Below are positions 11,401-26,400 of a DNA stretch of 64,000 bases, piece after piece (position 1 is the first letter of the stretch; each line of letters begins with the position of its first letter). The DNA comes from Maniola hyperantus (lineage: Eukaryota > Arthropoda > Insecta > Lepidoptera > Nymphalidae): NCBI RefSeq assembly GCF_902806685.2, contig NC_048537.1, positions 15,832,720 to 15,896,719 of the forward strand, in the 5' to 3' direction. Under the pieces are notes generated by a model. That model had not been told where the DNA came from. It was given only the letters and a program-made list of their open reading frames with translations, and ran no database searches. The position numbers and the translations under genes were made by a program.

Positions 11401-14400
11401 CAAGATCGGGGTAATTGTGAAAAAATAGTTTCGCATTTATAATAATTAATATACTAGATCTGCAATTTCAGTAAGGTTACCCATGTATATAATTGTATGT
11501 AAAATAATATTTCAGAGGAAGGCCATTGGGAATCAAATGCAGTGTTGTATACAGATTATACAATACTGTCATGGTTGGTCATGATTGTAATTTACTTCGG
11601 TGTACTGATGATTTTGCAACGAACTGTCAAACAGAAAGGCATCGGAGGTGAGGTGTCCTGGAAATCTATCATATTCAAGAAAGCTGTGGTTAGTAAAACA
11701 ACAACATTTATCTAATTATACTATACAAATCATGCCCGCGTGGAATAGTGCCAAGACAGCCAGGCGATCCGTTACGCAAATAATGAGCCAGCCCTTCCAT
11801 TAATCGCGGTGAAATGTCTCGTAATTTTTTTGCATTAAGACTCCATGGCCCAGGGTCTCCACGGAAAACAGCACAAATCAAGCACCATCATGAAAACTGT
11901 ACATTCAACTTCCCTGGGTGGGCCTTGGCTTGGTCAAGCAAACTTTTCCATCGGAGGCGATAGGAAGCAGCTTCCTTCCAGCTCAGAAATTCCAAAAACC
12001 CTTCTTCTATTTCTGTCTTCTCCCTCTGTCTTTCTCCACTCCGTCAATCCACCTACTTCTAGGTCTTCCTCATTCTATGCGGCCCTCAGGTATATTGTCC
12101 AGTAACATTTTCTGGTTCTTGTGTCCTGCCCATCACATTATTGATAGTTTAACAGTTTTGTCAACATTCAATTCTTTAAACGAAATTTAAAAAAAAAATT
12201 ATCTACCTAATCACTTTTGCTAAATTCGATATTATATCAACCATGCTCTCTACTTCTACAAATACTAATATAATAATTATGGCATGAAAAAAATGTAAAT
12301 ACTAATGAACAAATTATTTATTTTAGGATGTCAACAAACTACATCAAATAGAAATACCCTCAGGGAAAGAGCGCGACAAGTTACAAGAAGTCGATGAGCT
12401 TGTAGCCAAAGCTATTAGCTTTAGAAATGTTTCTAAGGTAGATTCGTCTAACCAAAACATATCATTCTGCAGTGATAAAGTCGCAAATTAGATAGCTAAA
12501 AAAACGCACCGAAGCCGAAAAACATCCTCCTTTTTGGAAATCGGTTAATCAGAGCAACTTTGCCTATACATTTCATTAGTTTTAATTTATATTTCCCCAT
12601 GTCACATGTCATTCATCGTGTCCCATTCTTTTTTGTCCCAATTATTTTGACTAAAATCTGGTTGCATGTTTTAGTTATTCTGCGAGTTACCAACTCATAT
12701 ACTCATTTCATACGCATCATCATCAACTCAAACGCATGGCTAAGGTTTCGAGGAAATTGGAATACTCTTCCACGATCTGTATTTCCTACCAATTATTATC
12801 ATGGTATCTTTAAAACAAGAGTGAATAGGCATCTTCTATGTAAACGCGTTTCATCTTAGGCCACATAACCACTTGTGTGGTTGGTGGTAACCACAGCCAG
12901 GTGATTGTGATCAAGCGTGTGCCTATAATGAATTTAAAATAAAATTTGGAACAGCGTATTTACTACCGGCACAATCCCCTAAAATACTAACAGTCGCTAA
13001 GAAAAACCATCGACCAACAAAATTAAATTACTCATACTTAATTTTCTAACCTCTATTTACAGAGTATCATGGACGGTCCAGTTCTAAGCAACGTCACCCT
13101 GGACATCTACCGCGGCGAATTCACGACGCTTTACTCTGAACCAGTTCAAGAAAACACCATTCTTACTATTGAAGATTTACTCACAGGCACAATCTTATGT
13201 TTTCAATCGTTTAACTTCTTTACAGATGATATTAAGTATTCTAGAATCGTATTTTTTTTTTTTTTTTTTTTTGTCGTAAAGCACTGTCACCAGTACTTTA
13301 CTACCATTACAATCTAGCCTATGAAAGAGGCTAATAAGCAATATTATATTAACCTAAACTTATAAACGTACTTATACCTAAGAATCTGTCCATTGACTTA
13401 GCTTAGTTTATAGTTAAGATACCTTATTGGAAGACACTTTGTTCTTGTGTTCTTTAAATTGCACTAGCACTATGCTTTCACTTTGTTCGTGTGATCTTTG
13501 ATTTGCACTAGCACTACACTTTCACTATAACTACACTAGCTCAAAAGGCTTAGTCCTCTTAAGTCTACGTATTAGGTCTGTGTTGTCGAGGAGCTGGATA
13601 GCCTCGACGTTAACATGTTCATGGAGCCTGCGTTCGTGGGATTTAGCGTGTTTGCTAATAGCTGTGTCCACGAAGCCCATTTGGAGATCGCGATGAATGT
13701 CTACATTCCTGACGTACCAGGGTGCATTGACGATACCCCTAAGCACTTTATTTTGGAATCGCTGAATTATTAGTAAATTGGTCTTTCTGGTACAGCCCCA
13801 CAACTGGATACCATAAGTCCACACTGGCATTAGGACTTGTTTGTATAATAGTATCTTATTTTTAGTTGACAGTGATGAGTTTCTGCCTATGAGCCAGTAC
13901 AATTTTTTGTACCGTAACTCTAGCTCTTCTTTTTTCTTCTTGACATGTGCTTTCCAGCGTAGCTTACTGTCAAGAGTCATTCCAAGATATTTTGCCGTGT
14001 TAGCATAGGGTATCTTTTGTTGGTCAATATAAATGGGATAATATTTTGGTATTTTATTAGTAAAATCAATATGGGCAGACTTGGAATCGTTAAGTCTTAT
14101 TCTCCATTTTTTCGTCCATTTGTGTAGTTCATTTAGAGCTATTTGAACTTTGCCCGATGCCTCCTGGTGAGTATTACCCACAGCTATGATAGCAGTATCA
14201 TCGGCAAAAGTAGCGATGGTATTGTGATCGGGTTGTGGAAGATCACACGTGTACAGGAGATAAAGGACAGGACCCAGAACGCTTCCTTGAGGTACTCCAG
14301 CTTTGATCACCTTGAGTTTGGAGTAAGCTTCCTCTTGCCTCACTCGAAATACTCTATCAGATATATATGATTCTAATATGTTTGCAAATGGTTGAGGAAG

Positions 14401-17400
14401 TAATACTTTAAGTTTCTGAACAAGACCTTCATGCCAGACTTTATCAAAGGCTTGTGCTACATCAAGAAATACGGTTGAACAGACTTTCTTTTCTTCTAGT
14501 GTTCTTTCAATTATATTTGTTATTCTGTGTACTTGATCGATTGTCGAGTGCTTTTCCCTGAATCCAAACTGATGGTCAGGAATCAGATTTTTCTCATCTA
14601 ATATAGGTTTCAATCTGCTGAGCAGTAGCTTCTCAAAAAGTTTTGAGATAATTGGTAGCAGAGAAATTGGTCTGTATGATGTGACCTCATTTGGTGGTTT
14701 GCCTGGTTTGGCGATCATAATTACTTCTGCAACTTTCCACAAATCAGGGACGTGCTTAATTCTAAATGCTGCATTAATCAGCGTCGTTAATTTTACGATT
14801 CCTTTTTTTGGAAGGTTTCGCAGGATTTCTGTAGTAATAAGATCATATCCTGGAGTTTTTTTAAGTTCAGTTTATTAATCATACTGAGTATTTCCTTAGG
14901 CGTTACTAGTTTAATGGGAGAGTTTTCTTGATTTGTTTCCATCGTAGAAAAATCAATGTGCTCTCCTTCGTTTGGTTGAAATATTTTTTCGAGATGTTCT
15001 GCAAATCTTTTAGCTTTTTGCTCACTATTTCTTGCCCACATTCCATGTTCTTCTTTAATTGGAGGAATATGCATACATGGTCTTTTTAAATTCCTAGTTG
15101 CTTTCCAAAGTGAATAGTCGGTACTCCTTTCACTCGTGAGGCTTTGGAGATAACTGTAGGTTGACGAATCATTAAAGTTTTTGATTTGTTTCTTTAGTGC
15201 CCTGGTCAAGTAATTCAGCAACCTTTTATCAAGTGGAGATCTCGAATGATGCCACTTTTTTCTTTGCCTTCTCTTTTCAATGATGAGTTCAAGGATATTT
15301 TTGGGATAAGCAACCACTCCTTGGGGCTTTTTCCTAAGCTTTGGTGTATTATTCCAAGCAGCCAGCTGAATATCTAATACAAATTTTCTTACTTCTTCGT
15401 TCAGTTGTTCCGAGTTTTTAAGCGGCACATTTAAGTTAATATTGTTAGTCAAATCCATTTTGAAGCTGTCCCAGTCTGTATTTTTGTTTACAAGACCAGG
15501 ATAGGTTTCTTTATATATGATTGTGTCACTTAGCGTTAAGAGAATAGGAGAATGATCTGAATTCATGTCGAACATTTCATCAATGTCTAGATATTTTGTT
15601 GATATGTTTTTATAAATAAAAAAGTCAATTAGGTCTGGTATTTTCATCGTATCTGTAGGCCAGTAGGTAGGCTTACCTGTACTTATTACATCGCATTTTA
15701 AATCTTTAATGGCACTTAAGAGTTCTCTACCTTTTGTAGTAGTCAATCTGGAGCCCCAAAAGGTATTTTTCGCGTTAAAGTCACCTCCAATAATAAATCT
15801 ATGTCCAATTTTCTCGAGGAAGTTCACATAATATTCTTTTGAAATTGAATGCCTTGGGGGACTATATATAGCTACTACCGAAAATTCGTATTTTGTAGTT
15901 TTGACCTTCACAGCTACTGCCTGAATCTCCTGTTCCTCATATTGGAATTCTTGATAATGGTACAAATTTTCTTTAATTAAGATGGCACTGCCGCCTCTCG
16001 CTGTATTATTTGGGTGTATGGCATGGTACACTTTATAACTGTTAAATTTAATAAACGATTGCTTAGTAAAATGTGTCTCAGATATTAGACAAATATCAAT
16101 CTTTAGTGTATCAAGGACTACTTGTAGCTCTTGTTGATGTTGTAGTAGTCCGTTTGAGTTCCATGCAAATATTTTAAGCTTATTATTCATTTTTTCGGCT
16201 TATTGGTAGCCTTATTAGCGCCACTTTCAAGTTTTTGCAATCTTTCGTCAAACGAGGACATGTATTTGAGAATTTCATCTAGTTTGCTCTCCATATTTCC
16301 CTGGGGCAGTTTTGTGCTTGGCAAATTTCTAGAGACTTTTTGAGCATAAGTTTGATGTTCACTTTTGTTCGTGTCTTCATTAGTTTTATTTATATGGGAA
16401 TTAGTAGATTTCTCAGGTTTCGATGAACGCTGAGGATAAGATGAGGATGATTTTGATGATTTTTTAAGATTCTTATTTTTTAGGATCTGCATTTCTTTGG
16501 CAACCATGCAACCCCGATAGTTAGCAGGGTGCGCTTCACCGCAGTGTAAGCATTTGGGTTTTTCTTCTGCTGGCTTAGTGCAGTCTCGAGTCAGATGTTT
16601 TCCTGTACATTTTACACACCTGGCCTCTCTGGCACAGTATTTCTGCGTGTGACCATATGCTTGGCATTTTTTACACTGAGGTACCAGTTTTGATGTTTTG
16701 ATAGGGTGAATTTCAACTTTACACCCTAGAATGTGTTTAATGTCATAAATTTTATTTATATCTTCTACATTATTAAATGTTAGAGTAAACATATTAAGCG
16801 GCTCTTTATTCTGCCATCTTAGTTTGTTCACTGCATTTTCTATTTTATAACCCTTGCTTTGAAGGTCTTCAATTATTCTTTTGGGCTGGCATGAGGCAGG
16901 CAATTTTTTAGCCATAACACGAATAGGTCTTTCTTGTTTATTCTCATAGGAATGCCACAGAAATTGATTTTGAGTTAAGATTTTCGTCAAGGATCGGTAG
17001 GTGTCCTCATTGGTAACGTTTATTTTGACATTCTTTGCGTTCATCATTTTTAATGTAAAATCTGATGAGGCTTCGGGAAGATTTCCTGACAGTAAGTCAA
17101 AAAATGTTTGATAGTTTTCCACACCGGACACCATTATAGGCGGGGGTAGTGGTACTTTCTTAGTTTTCTTTTTTTCATTTTTACGCGTTTCTGTGTTTGA
17201 CGTTTCGAATTCTCTACTCTGTGACAGAATGGGTGACGTGCTTAGTTTCCTTTTTTTCCTACTCTTCACTCTTATCCATTCTGTTTCTTGCGCAAGTTCC
17301 TCTTCGTCCGTATGATATTCAGCAGATGGACCCGAACTTTCTTTGTATCCGGACGTATCCATTGGGTTGTTATCCTTATTAGAAAGGAGCTTAATTTGTT

Positions 17401-20400
17401 TTTGGAGCTCCAAAATTTGCTGCTCCATTTTTTTAGTTATAAGCTGGAAGCTGGCTAGAATCGTATAGCATCATATTTTAGTTTCTGTTTTTCTCTCGTG
17501 AAAAAGAAGAATTTGGGGGAAGCGCTAGAGAGAAACCGGGTGTCTGTATAATTTCTTGTATTCATTGTAAACAGTAGGTAATGTTGTTAAGCTTTACACT
17601 AAAAATTTCCTAGGACTGACGTATCCAGATAAAGGAACAATAAGCGTACTTGGCGAAGAGTTGAGGCCTGGTGTGAGCCCTATGTCGATGTGCAGTATGA
17701 TGGGGTATTGTCACAGGAATGGATGTCTTATCGAGGATCTCACTGTGCAAGAACACTTCACTTTATATTGTGGTGTTAGTCTTAATTTTGCACATTTGTT
17801 TAATTGTATCAATCTTCGATCATATTTTTTTTCATTTGAAACACATAACGATCTAGACAAGACTAAGCCAAGATAAAAAATACAACAACACTAAGGCATG
17901 ACCAAAACACGACCAACGCACGACAAGACAAGGCAAAGCCACTAATAAGACAAGATCAAGACACATCCAAGATAGACCACGACATGACCAAGATACTGTC
18001 AAGACAAGACCAAGACACGACTAAGACAAATCAAGAAAACGCCAAGACACGTCCAAGATAAGACCACGACATGACCAAGATACTGTCAAGACAAGAGCAA
18101 GACAAGACAATACTAACACAACCAAGACAATACTAAAAAAAGCCAATGAAATGACAAAGCCTAGAGTAGATAAAAACTAGCCAAAGAAAAGTCAAACACA
18201 AGACATAGTTTTCACGGTTCAATAGCTTTTTATTATAGGTAAAAGAAAACATTATCTACCTATTCTAAGGATTCCTTCAAAATGCACGTCGAACTTTTTA
18301 ATTTTCAAGGCAACTTCACTACTGGTTTTGCTTACAGCTTTGTCTATGGAATGAATCTACCGAGACCATTGAAGAGTATGTAGAGATCCGCTCAAAACGT
18401 CTTCTATCCGAGTGCGATCTCGAAAGTCGACGACATGAGTATGTGCGGAACCTAGGTTCTTATTACCGAGCACAGTTGTGCTGGGCGGTTGCCCTTCTGT
18501 TGGAGCCTAGGGTAAGTTTGTATAAGTCGTCACATCGAAATAGACACATCGATTATTATTTATATTAATATTATGTTAGCTTTTTCTTTTTTTCCTATTA
18601 TTAATAGCTAACTTTTTCACATATTAATAATTTATGTTTAATATTATTTGAGTGTATGTCGTTTTTAAATATTATGTATTACTTTCATCGAGGGAAAGCA
18701 AAGCAAAATTCCAGATCCCAAAAAAGTGCTCATTCGACAACAGATTTTTTTACCTTTATTGAGGTAATCGTATCATAAACGATTATTTTCTTACACTCTT
18801 ACGTCTTAGCAATTTAAGAAAAGTATAGTTAGTTGTAACTTGTAATGACAGCAAATCTATTTCCATAATAAAAATTCCTGCAGCAGCTCATTTCTCTTCT
18901 TGAGAATTTATCTTTTCCAAATAGAAATTGTGTGATTTGAGGGAAGAATATAATCTAAGTAGGTAATAATCAATGTAATTCGTTTCAGGTTGTAATAGTT
19001 CCCACATTCACTTCTAATGCTATTTATAACGTAGTCATCAAAGACAAAATTATGGTAAGATATATGTATTAATTTTATAACTTGACCACATACATTATTT
19101 ATTGGTAAATATTTGGTTTAACAGGCACAAGCTTGGAAGAAAGTAAGTTATTTCTACGAACTATGAAATCCTAGCGTGGAAACCACTATCCACTGTTCCT
19201 TCTTTCTTATTAATAATCCTTTAAGTTCTTCATCTATGCACAACTTCCCAATTTTCCGTAGATTTTCTACTGCAATCCGTTCATCTACTTTTCGGGGTTT
19301 CTTTTAGCTTTTTTTGTCGTGGTGCTATCACTACACTAAATAGTAAATACTATTTCATTAATACCAGTATAAAGTATTTTTTAATGTGATGTAATTCTGG
19401 TGTAAAAATGAATGATGAAATTTTAATTTTCAGCAATACAAGGGCCATGTAACCATCGTCAAGTTTAGTTTCACGAGCATTTCACTTGAGTTCGCTGATC
19501 GTGTTTTTATATTCGACAACAAGGTTTTGGTCTTCGGTGGTACTCCGGCTTATATGTTCTTCAATTACGGTACCTATTTAATATAATCCAAATTATTAAA
19601 AAAACTATACATGAAGGACAATTTCATGACATTTTTGCAAATTGTAAGCATCGACATAATTTAAAAAATATGAAAAAATCATTTTATGTTTACGATTTAA
19701 ATGAATAAATCTGATAAGTATTGGAAGCAATTTTTGAAATTGCTTATTGGCCCAAAAAGCACTTACCTATTCAAATACCAAAGTTATAGTTTCCAAGTTT
19801 TTATAGTTTTCAAATTATGAGCTTCCAAAAGTTGCAAAGCCTTTGGAAGTTGCATAGCAAAAATTTGAGGCCTAACCAAAGCAGATCTAGAAATCTAATT
19901 AATCAATCTCGATATTTTTCACTATTTCAATGCATATAATTCATAGGTTATTTAGACAATTCCCATTTTTTCAGGTCGTGAATACCGTATCCGTTTATCA
20001 TTTCGTAGCGGGGGTCGAGATACTGAACAGAATGTATCAGAACTGCTCAGTAGAACATCTGAAGCCGGTGCCACTATTAGAGCGCATTTAGGCTCCTTAC
20101 TCATTCTGCGTCTGCCCGCGAGTCCGACGGCCAATGTCGCAAGTCTGGTCAAGGACCTTACGGAAAATGCGAGCAAATATGGAATCATTTCTATGAATAT
20201 TAGCGTACCGGATTCTGAGGAAGTTTGTAATAGGTAGGCTAATGATATAATTTGTGTGCGACACAACAAGATTGTGTCCAAGGAGATCCTTGCAAGACAT
20301 ACGTACGTACGAAAGAACCGATGTTTAGATAGGTAGGTACATGTAATTAGCCCTGAAATTTTGATACCTAGGTATCATAAAATGATGTTAGAGAGCGTTA

Positions 20401-23400
20401 ATTTATACAGTTCTTGCCTTGCAGTTAATTTATTCAGTCAAGTTCACTAGCCCTCAATTCACGAAGGCTAGTGAACTTGACTTGTGGTAACGTCGTTTAC
20501 AATGTCATTGCGTAAAAGTGCGTGCATGTCGGAAGTCATCATCATCATCATCAACCAATAGACGTCCACTGCTGGACATAGGTCTCTTATAGAGACTTCC
20601 ACATGCCACGGTCTTGCGCCGCCTGGATCCAGCGGCTCCCTGCGACTCGTCTGATGTCGTCCGATGTGCGATGACCAACACGCCTGCCCTGCGCGGTCAT
20701 TTCGGGCAGAACCTTGTATGGGAAACAGTAATTAATTAATATTGACCTTTTATTTATGAATGCCATTAATTCATTTGAACAATACATTTTTGTACGTAGA
20801 GCCATATACGAGTCGAGAGCGTCAATACATGGAACCGTTGAAGACCATGAGTTGACGAAGAACGCATTGAACAATATTGCTGGTTAGTCACTCGCAGGAA
20901 CTTGATAGTCATAAATTACGTTTGGTTTGGGTGGTGGTCAAGTAAACTCTGGAGGATAGGTGAAGGGGATGTGTCTGCATATAGGTTCTATACAGAGTAT
21001 AACCAGAACGCTAGCAAAAACTTAGAGTTATTGTTAATAACCATTAACTTCGTTTTGTACTTTTAGTGATTTAGAATTTTTCAAACCCGCAATGTATAGC
21101 GTGCAAAACTCGGGTCATGCCCCGCCTACGACGCAGCATTGACTCCGAGTGACCTATTTTTGCAAAGTTCGTTGACTTCTAGCGTCAGTCAGATGTTTTA
21201 TTTTTAATACATCGTAAACTTTTACAAAATTATAGGATTTTTTTATATTTTCTTTCGCGTTTTTTTTTGTGTTATCATATCAGTAATCATCATTAGGTAC
21301 TATCACCTGTCTTCGTTTTTGCCAGCGTTCTGGTTACACCCTGTGTATAAGAAAAATAAGCATATATAGGAAATGTTGTTAAAAACCATTCAGACTTCAG
21401 CATATAGACCGTCCCGTCGTCGCGCCTCAATTCGTGTTCGTACCCCATGCCGTGCGCATGATCATGATTTAGGAAAAGCTGCATCAATCATTGCTACAAT
21501 ATCAATTGGTATGATTGGCTGCATTTATGGTAATCTTGTTGCAACAATGCATTTCAGTCAGTAAGTGAGTGTCCGCCAATCAGCTGTTATTTTACCGCAA
21601 TTGACCCTCAAAGCTCGGTCGATACCTATTGAACTTTGCAACCGCGTTCGCTTTGAATCGGGTAGCGGATGTAGCGAGAAGATGCGAGGCCAACAATGTC
21701 TCTGCTCTCGCTGAGACAAAAATAGTAGATCCAGATAGTAAAACAAACCCAAACGCGCGACTTTACAGGCTTTCGCGCCGTGATTCGCGAGTGAAAGAAT
21801 AAATTATTCTTCAAAAGATTTAAATTATACTTATTTACAGAACCCGTCCCGTGGCAGAGACGGAAGGGCTATTTTGGAAATTTGGATCACTTGGTGTACA
21901 CAGGATGGAAGTTCTTCACATTTTATTATCACTACAGAATTTATTTTATTATTACGGTGAGTAATAAATTGCTCAAGTATTTCGGTTTCAGTGCGCGTTG
22001 GCATACTTACGTGTGAATTAGGGAGGCCACAACACTAAGGTGCGACATCGCATCGCAAAAACGATGCCGCATCGCAATGCGATGCGTTGACGCAAAGCAA
22101 ACATTTCATCGCTTACGACATCGTACGAGAAAGCTCTGACCAACAATTTCTAGTGAGTCATGGACTACACGTATCCTACTTCTACTTGCGTTAAGACGCA
22201 TCAAGAAAACACACACAGCACAGAGAGTTGTGGACACCGACTGAACGGGAATACGTCGTCGCATCGCAAATTTGTACGGCGCGGCACCGCATCGGAAATA
22301 TGCACAGTGCATTGTACGACGTCGTAGATTTTTACGACCCGACGTCGCATCGAAGTGTGTCACCCATAGGCATTATCCGCGGAAAGCGCGTTCCAACTTC
22401 CAAATCCGTTGCTTTTTATAATGCACGATTATCGTCAACCGGAAGCCTGTCTTGTGCAAAAAAGTTATTATTTCAGTTGTTCAAAAACCAGTTTCAAATA
22501 AATGTATGGACGTTTTTGTCGATTATTCAATATCTCTTGTTTAAATCAGTTATTTCCATAGGAATATCAATTATTAAAAAATAACGGGAAACAGAATTTA
22601 TTTATAGATACCTAGGTACTTATTTTTTTGAGTGGTCATTTTATGAAAATGTGTAAGCGCAAAAGTAAACTCAAAAGCTTAGGGATGGTCCCTATAGAAC
22701 ATTTTCTTGTAGTTTCTGTACGAATGTACTTACTTACCTATGTATAATTTTGTTAATAGGTCCTGTCAGCTCTGGTAACTGGTGTTTTTATTGGCATATC
22801 TCTGGCATCGGTCCTCGGCGAGATTGAACAAAACAAAGCCACTAAGACAATCATACATGGAGAGGTATTTTTATGGCTTCTGTCTTTTCTTTCTATCTTC
22901 TCTTCTTTTCTCTCTTGGTCTTCTCATTTGATCTTTGGTATCTTTTGTTTTCCTTTTCAATATCTACCCACTGTAAAACCATATCTAACTCTAACACACT
23001 AACCATAGTTAACAAGAAATTACCTACATAAAGGCTTTCATCCCTATATTATGTAGTATTTCTTTATTTTTCTGAATCAGATATTAACCGTTGAGGCGTT
23101 GGAGCAGAAAACCAATTTGGTACTGAAATGTGACAACTCCACTGATGCATTATCCGTGGCAACTGCGTTAGTGTACAATTTTTTAATTGACAGCACGTTA
23201 AGACGTACGTAGGCTACTTTATGACTGTAGTTTGTTGTAGATTCCTGTAGCTTAGCCGAAGTCTATTAGAATACGGATCTCGAGGCTTACCTACTCCTTA
23301 CACACAGATTCCCAGCTTTCGTTACCCGGGTTATTTTATTTCATGGGTCTAATTGACTCTGAAATTGTGCCTGTTCGGTAGCGGTCTTGGGGCATTCGAG

Positions 23401-26400
23401 TCCTGTAGGTTGATATCTCAGAGAGATGATCTCTCAGTGGGTGTCAGATAGGGTGTTTTTTAATTCTCACGCTTTTTAAAAAAAATTCATTATAGGCACA
23501 CGCTTGATCATAATCACACCTGATAGAAAGTGTTGATGTGGCCTAAGATGAAACGCGTTTAACTAGAAGATGCCTCTTGTTTTAAAGATACCCGGATTAT
23601 AATTGGTAAGAATCACAGATCGCGGAAGAGTGTCCCAAACCTTACATGCGTATGCGAACTATGATGCATAACGTTTCGGGCGTGAAGATGGAATATCGAC
23701 GACACAAGGATAGAACCTCGCCCGACGTCTTGCGGTTCGGTGGTAAACTGATAAAGGGGGGACAAGATCGAAACGTTCCTGAGCACACTCTCTCTCTCGG
23801 TGTTATATCTGACTGAATTCGTTGAGGTTGTGGTGTATCTAGCTGTAGCGTATAAACTGTGAATAGGCGTATTTTTTGGATAAACCTAGGTGGTGCTGGT
23901 ATTGATATCTTGGGAGCCTAGATACCTAAACGTTTTACAATGTGCATCTGCATGCACAAGAAATGGAACAGACATTGCGATATACAGAAGAACTACCTCC
24001 TCATTACGTATACCTATACACGTTATGTTGATCTTTCTGTTTCATCCAGGTACGTCATGTCAGAAACTAATGCGACGAAGAAAGAAGTAAAACATATGAG
24101 TTACACGGCACTTTTATATCCAGAGGTAATGATAATCTGTTTTCAAAATAAAGGCAAAGCCTAACACAAAATATATGTAGAGAAGGCAGTATACATAAAA
24201 AGTGTGTAGTGTGTATTGTAAATTGTAATTGGAACAAATAAGAATTATTGTACTGAGCCTGACGCGAAGACAAATCTTGGAATGACTAAGCACTGAACAG
24301 AAGTCAAAGAGTTTGTAATAAATACGTTTTATTACAAGTCCTTGATCTGGTTCGAAGTGTCCTAGCTAAAGCCACCCAACGCATGTTGTATGTTGTAACT
24401 AACTAGCTAATAATTACATATTTCATTTTATTTTATTCTTTTACAGAGTCTGACAGAATACCTCGTGACTCGCGCGATAGATTCACCACAACAGTACGTC
24501 TATTTGTACGCCTATGGTCTAAAAGTCGCTTCTATAAACGAGTCTCTTCAAGTAAATATTCATTTATTTTCTTATCGTGCTTTTAAATGGGTCTCTACTT
24601 TTATTTCTGATGCTAAGGAATAATAATAATATCTTTCTTATTTGCACATATTCGTGAGCGATGATTATAATAACGAGCTAAACTCAGGTGGAGTGCGCTA
24701 GCCTAGAAGATGCCTCTTCACTCTTGACTTGAAGCTACCCAAGTACTTACCTACTTATATTAAAAGTGAATGCGAAATCTGAAGCTGGAAGGGCATTCCA
24801 TATCCTAACAGCTCGAATTAGAAACTAGGAAGCAAACGCTCCGTAGCTGTTTGTGGAATTGGGACTACGTAGGGTGCAGCAGACCTTGACGCTATCTTGC
24901 GGTACGATACTAGATTCTAGAAAGATGTAGGAGAAACCAGCTTAACCAGCTAACATATTATATACCTATACTGTAGAATTTCGATAGACAGGCACCTTTG
25001 TGCCAATGACATTCTAATAAGCTTTGTGCCGATGTTCTAAGTTGAAGCTAAGAATACGGTATTTGACAACTACCTAGTCAAATCAGTAACTTTTTATCAA
25101 ACGTCAAAACGCGCGTGTGCGATATTCTATGAAATACTGGAATGTGACGTCACATCATAATGACGTATTTTGTTTAGTTTAATCGATAATTTAAAATGGT
25201 TATTACACTTAAAACGAACAAAGGACGGATTTCACGTATTTTGGAAGACCCTCTATTTGATAAACACTGAGAAATAATTTGTTTTTGATGCAGTCAAATA
25301 CCTACCCAATTGGCCAGTGCTTTGTCACCAATGAATCTTTTCTTCAAAGGTGAAAGTGTTATACAGTCCACTGCACCACGACCACAGCGCGGCTGCGAGA
25401 GCATTAGCTCGCGCGCACATGGCGCTGATACGTCACTACACGAACGCTTTCGACGCCACCATACAAGTTACGGACGACCCGATGGCGTTGGATCTCACCA
25501 CTGTAAGGCCTTCCTACTATACTTCCTATCATCATCATCATTGAATATGTCATTCAATGTTCTCAGCGTACATATTCAAAATTCTTTGATCTTTTATCGT
25601 TTTGTATTTTATGTCTTTTTTCTTGTACCTTTATTTGTATTTAAATTTATTATTAATCATCTAGTTAGTGTAAGTGGCACTGCCGTTCTAATTAGATATA
25701 AAATAAATAAAATAATAATAATAATATAGCACAAGTGTCCCCCTCTAGCACCGAACTTGTCAATATCTGATTGCGTATTTCAATAAATAGTGAAAGAGTA
25801 TTTAAATGATTGTGCTGGAATGAGACCGATTTCAGGGGTAATTTTAATTTTACAATTTGTAAACGCTTGTTATGAAGGGGACTGCGGCCAAAGAAACGCT
25901 GCGATAGCGTATACTCAATAATCACTATAGACTAGTACTAGGGCGCCGAGGGCAGTCAACCGTAATATCGGTATACTAGGCAAGTCCCAAGAGTGCCGAC
26001 TCGACGACTGCTACTTGTTACTTGTGGACGTAGGATGAATTCATAATCCCAACAGTGCCGACTCGACGGGTGCAACTTGGATACTTATGACCCTTCCGAG
26101 GAGGATACAAAACATTGTTCAGCTTTGAGATATATACGCGATGAACGTTTGTGCGACACAGTCGTCTAGTGGTGCCATCTATTATCGCTGTTGGGAACTA
26201 GCTACATATTTTTTGAGTGTCTGCATGTTTGATTACAGCATCTAGACTATACCTACTAATATCATTACAGTGGCTGAAGACTGCATCCGCTCCGCCAATA
26301 TTGATCCAATTTCTGCTCATTTTGACCATATCACATATTACTCTCATACCCTCAAAGGAAAGCGGATTTGTAAGGCATATGCAGGTAAAGACATACCTAC

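Larger units (their letters stand above)
13241..17465 (-). mobile_element. Jockey-type LINE, near full length, with 11-bp target duplication
   Basis: The element body is 13252-17454. Identical flanks ctagaatcgta lie at 13241-13251 and 17455-17465. On the minus strand the 5' end is 26 bases before ORF1, and the 3' end is a poly(A) run (about 20 T on the plus strand, 13252-13272). Two open frames overlap by ATGA: ORF1 with three zinc knuckles and ORF2 with endonuclease and reverse transcriptase. One frameshift in an A-run breaks ORF2. Inserted antisense in an ABCA intron. A clean target duplication and few lesions point to recent insertion. Confidence 0.92.

Noticed and set aside
13187..13317. 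Extension of the NBD1 exon frame to 13317 (ending in a poly-Phe run)
   Set aside because: The run is the poly(A) tail of the LINE; the exon ends at 13186 by phase and family alignment.
22106..22584. Frames of 85 and 118 residues
   Set aside because: Lie on the gcatcg-rich inverted element and AT-rich flank with no family resemblance.
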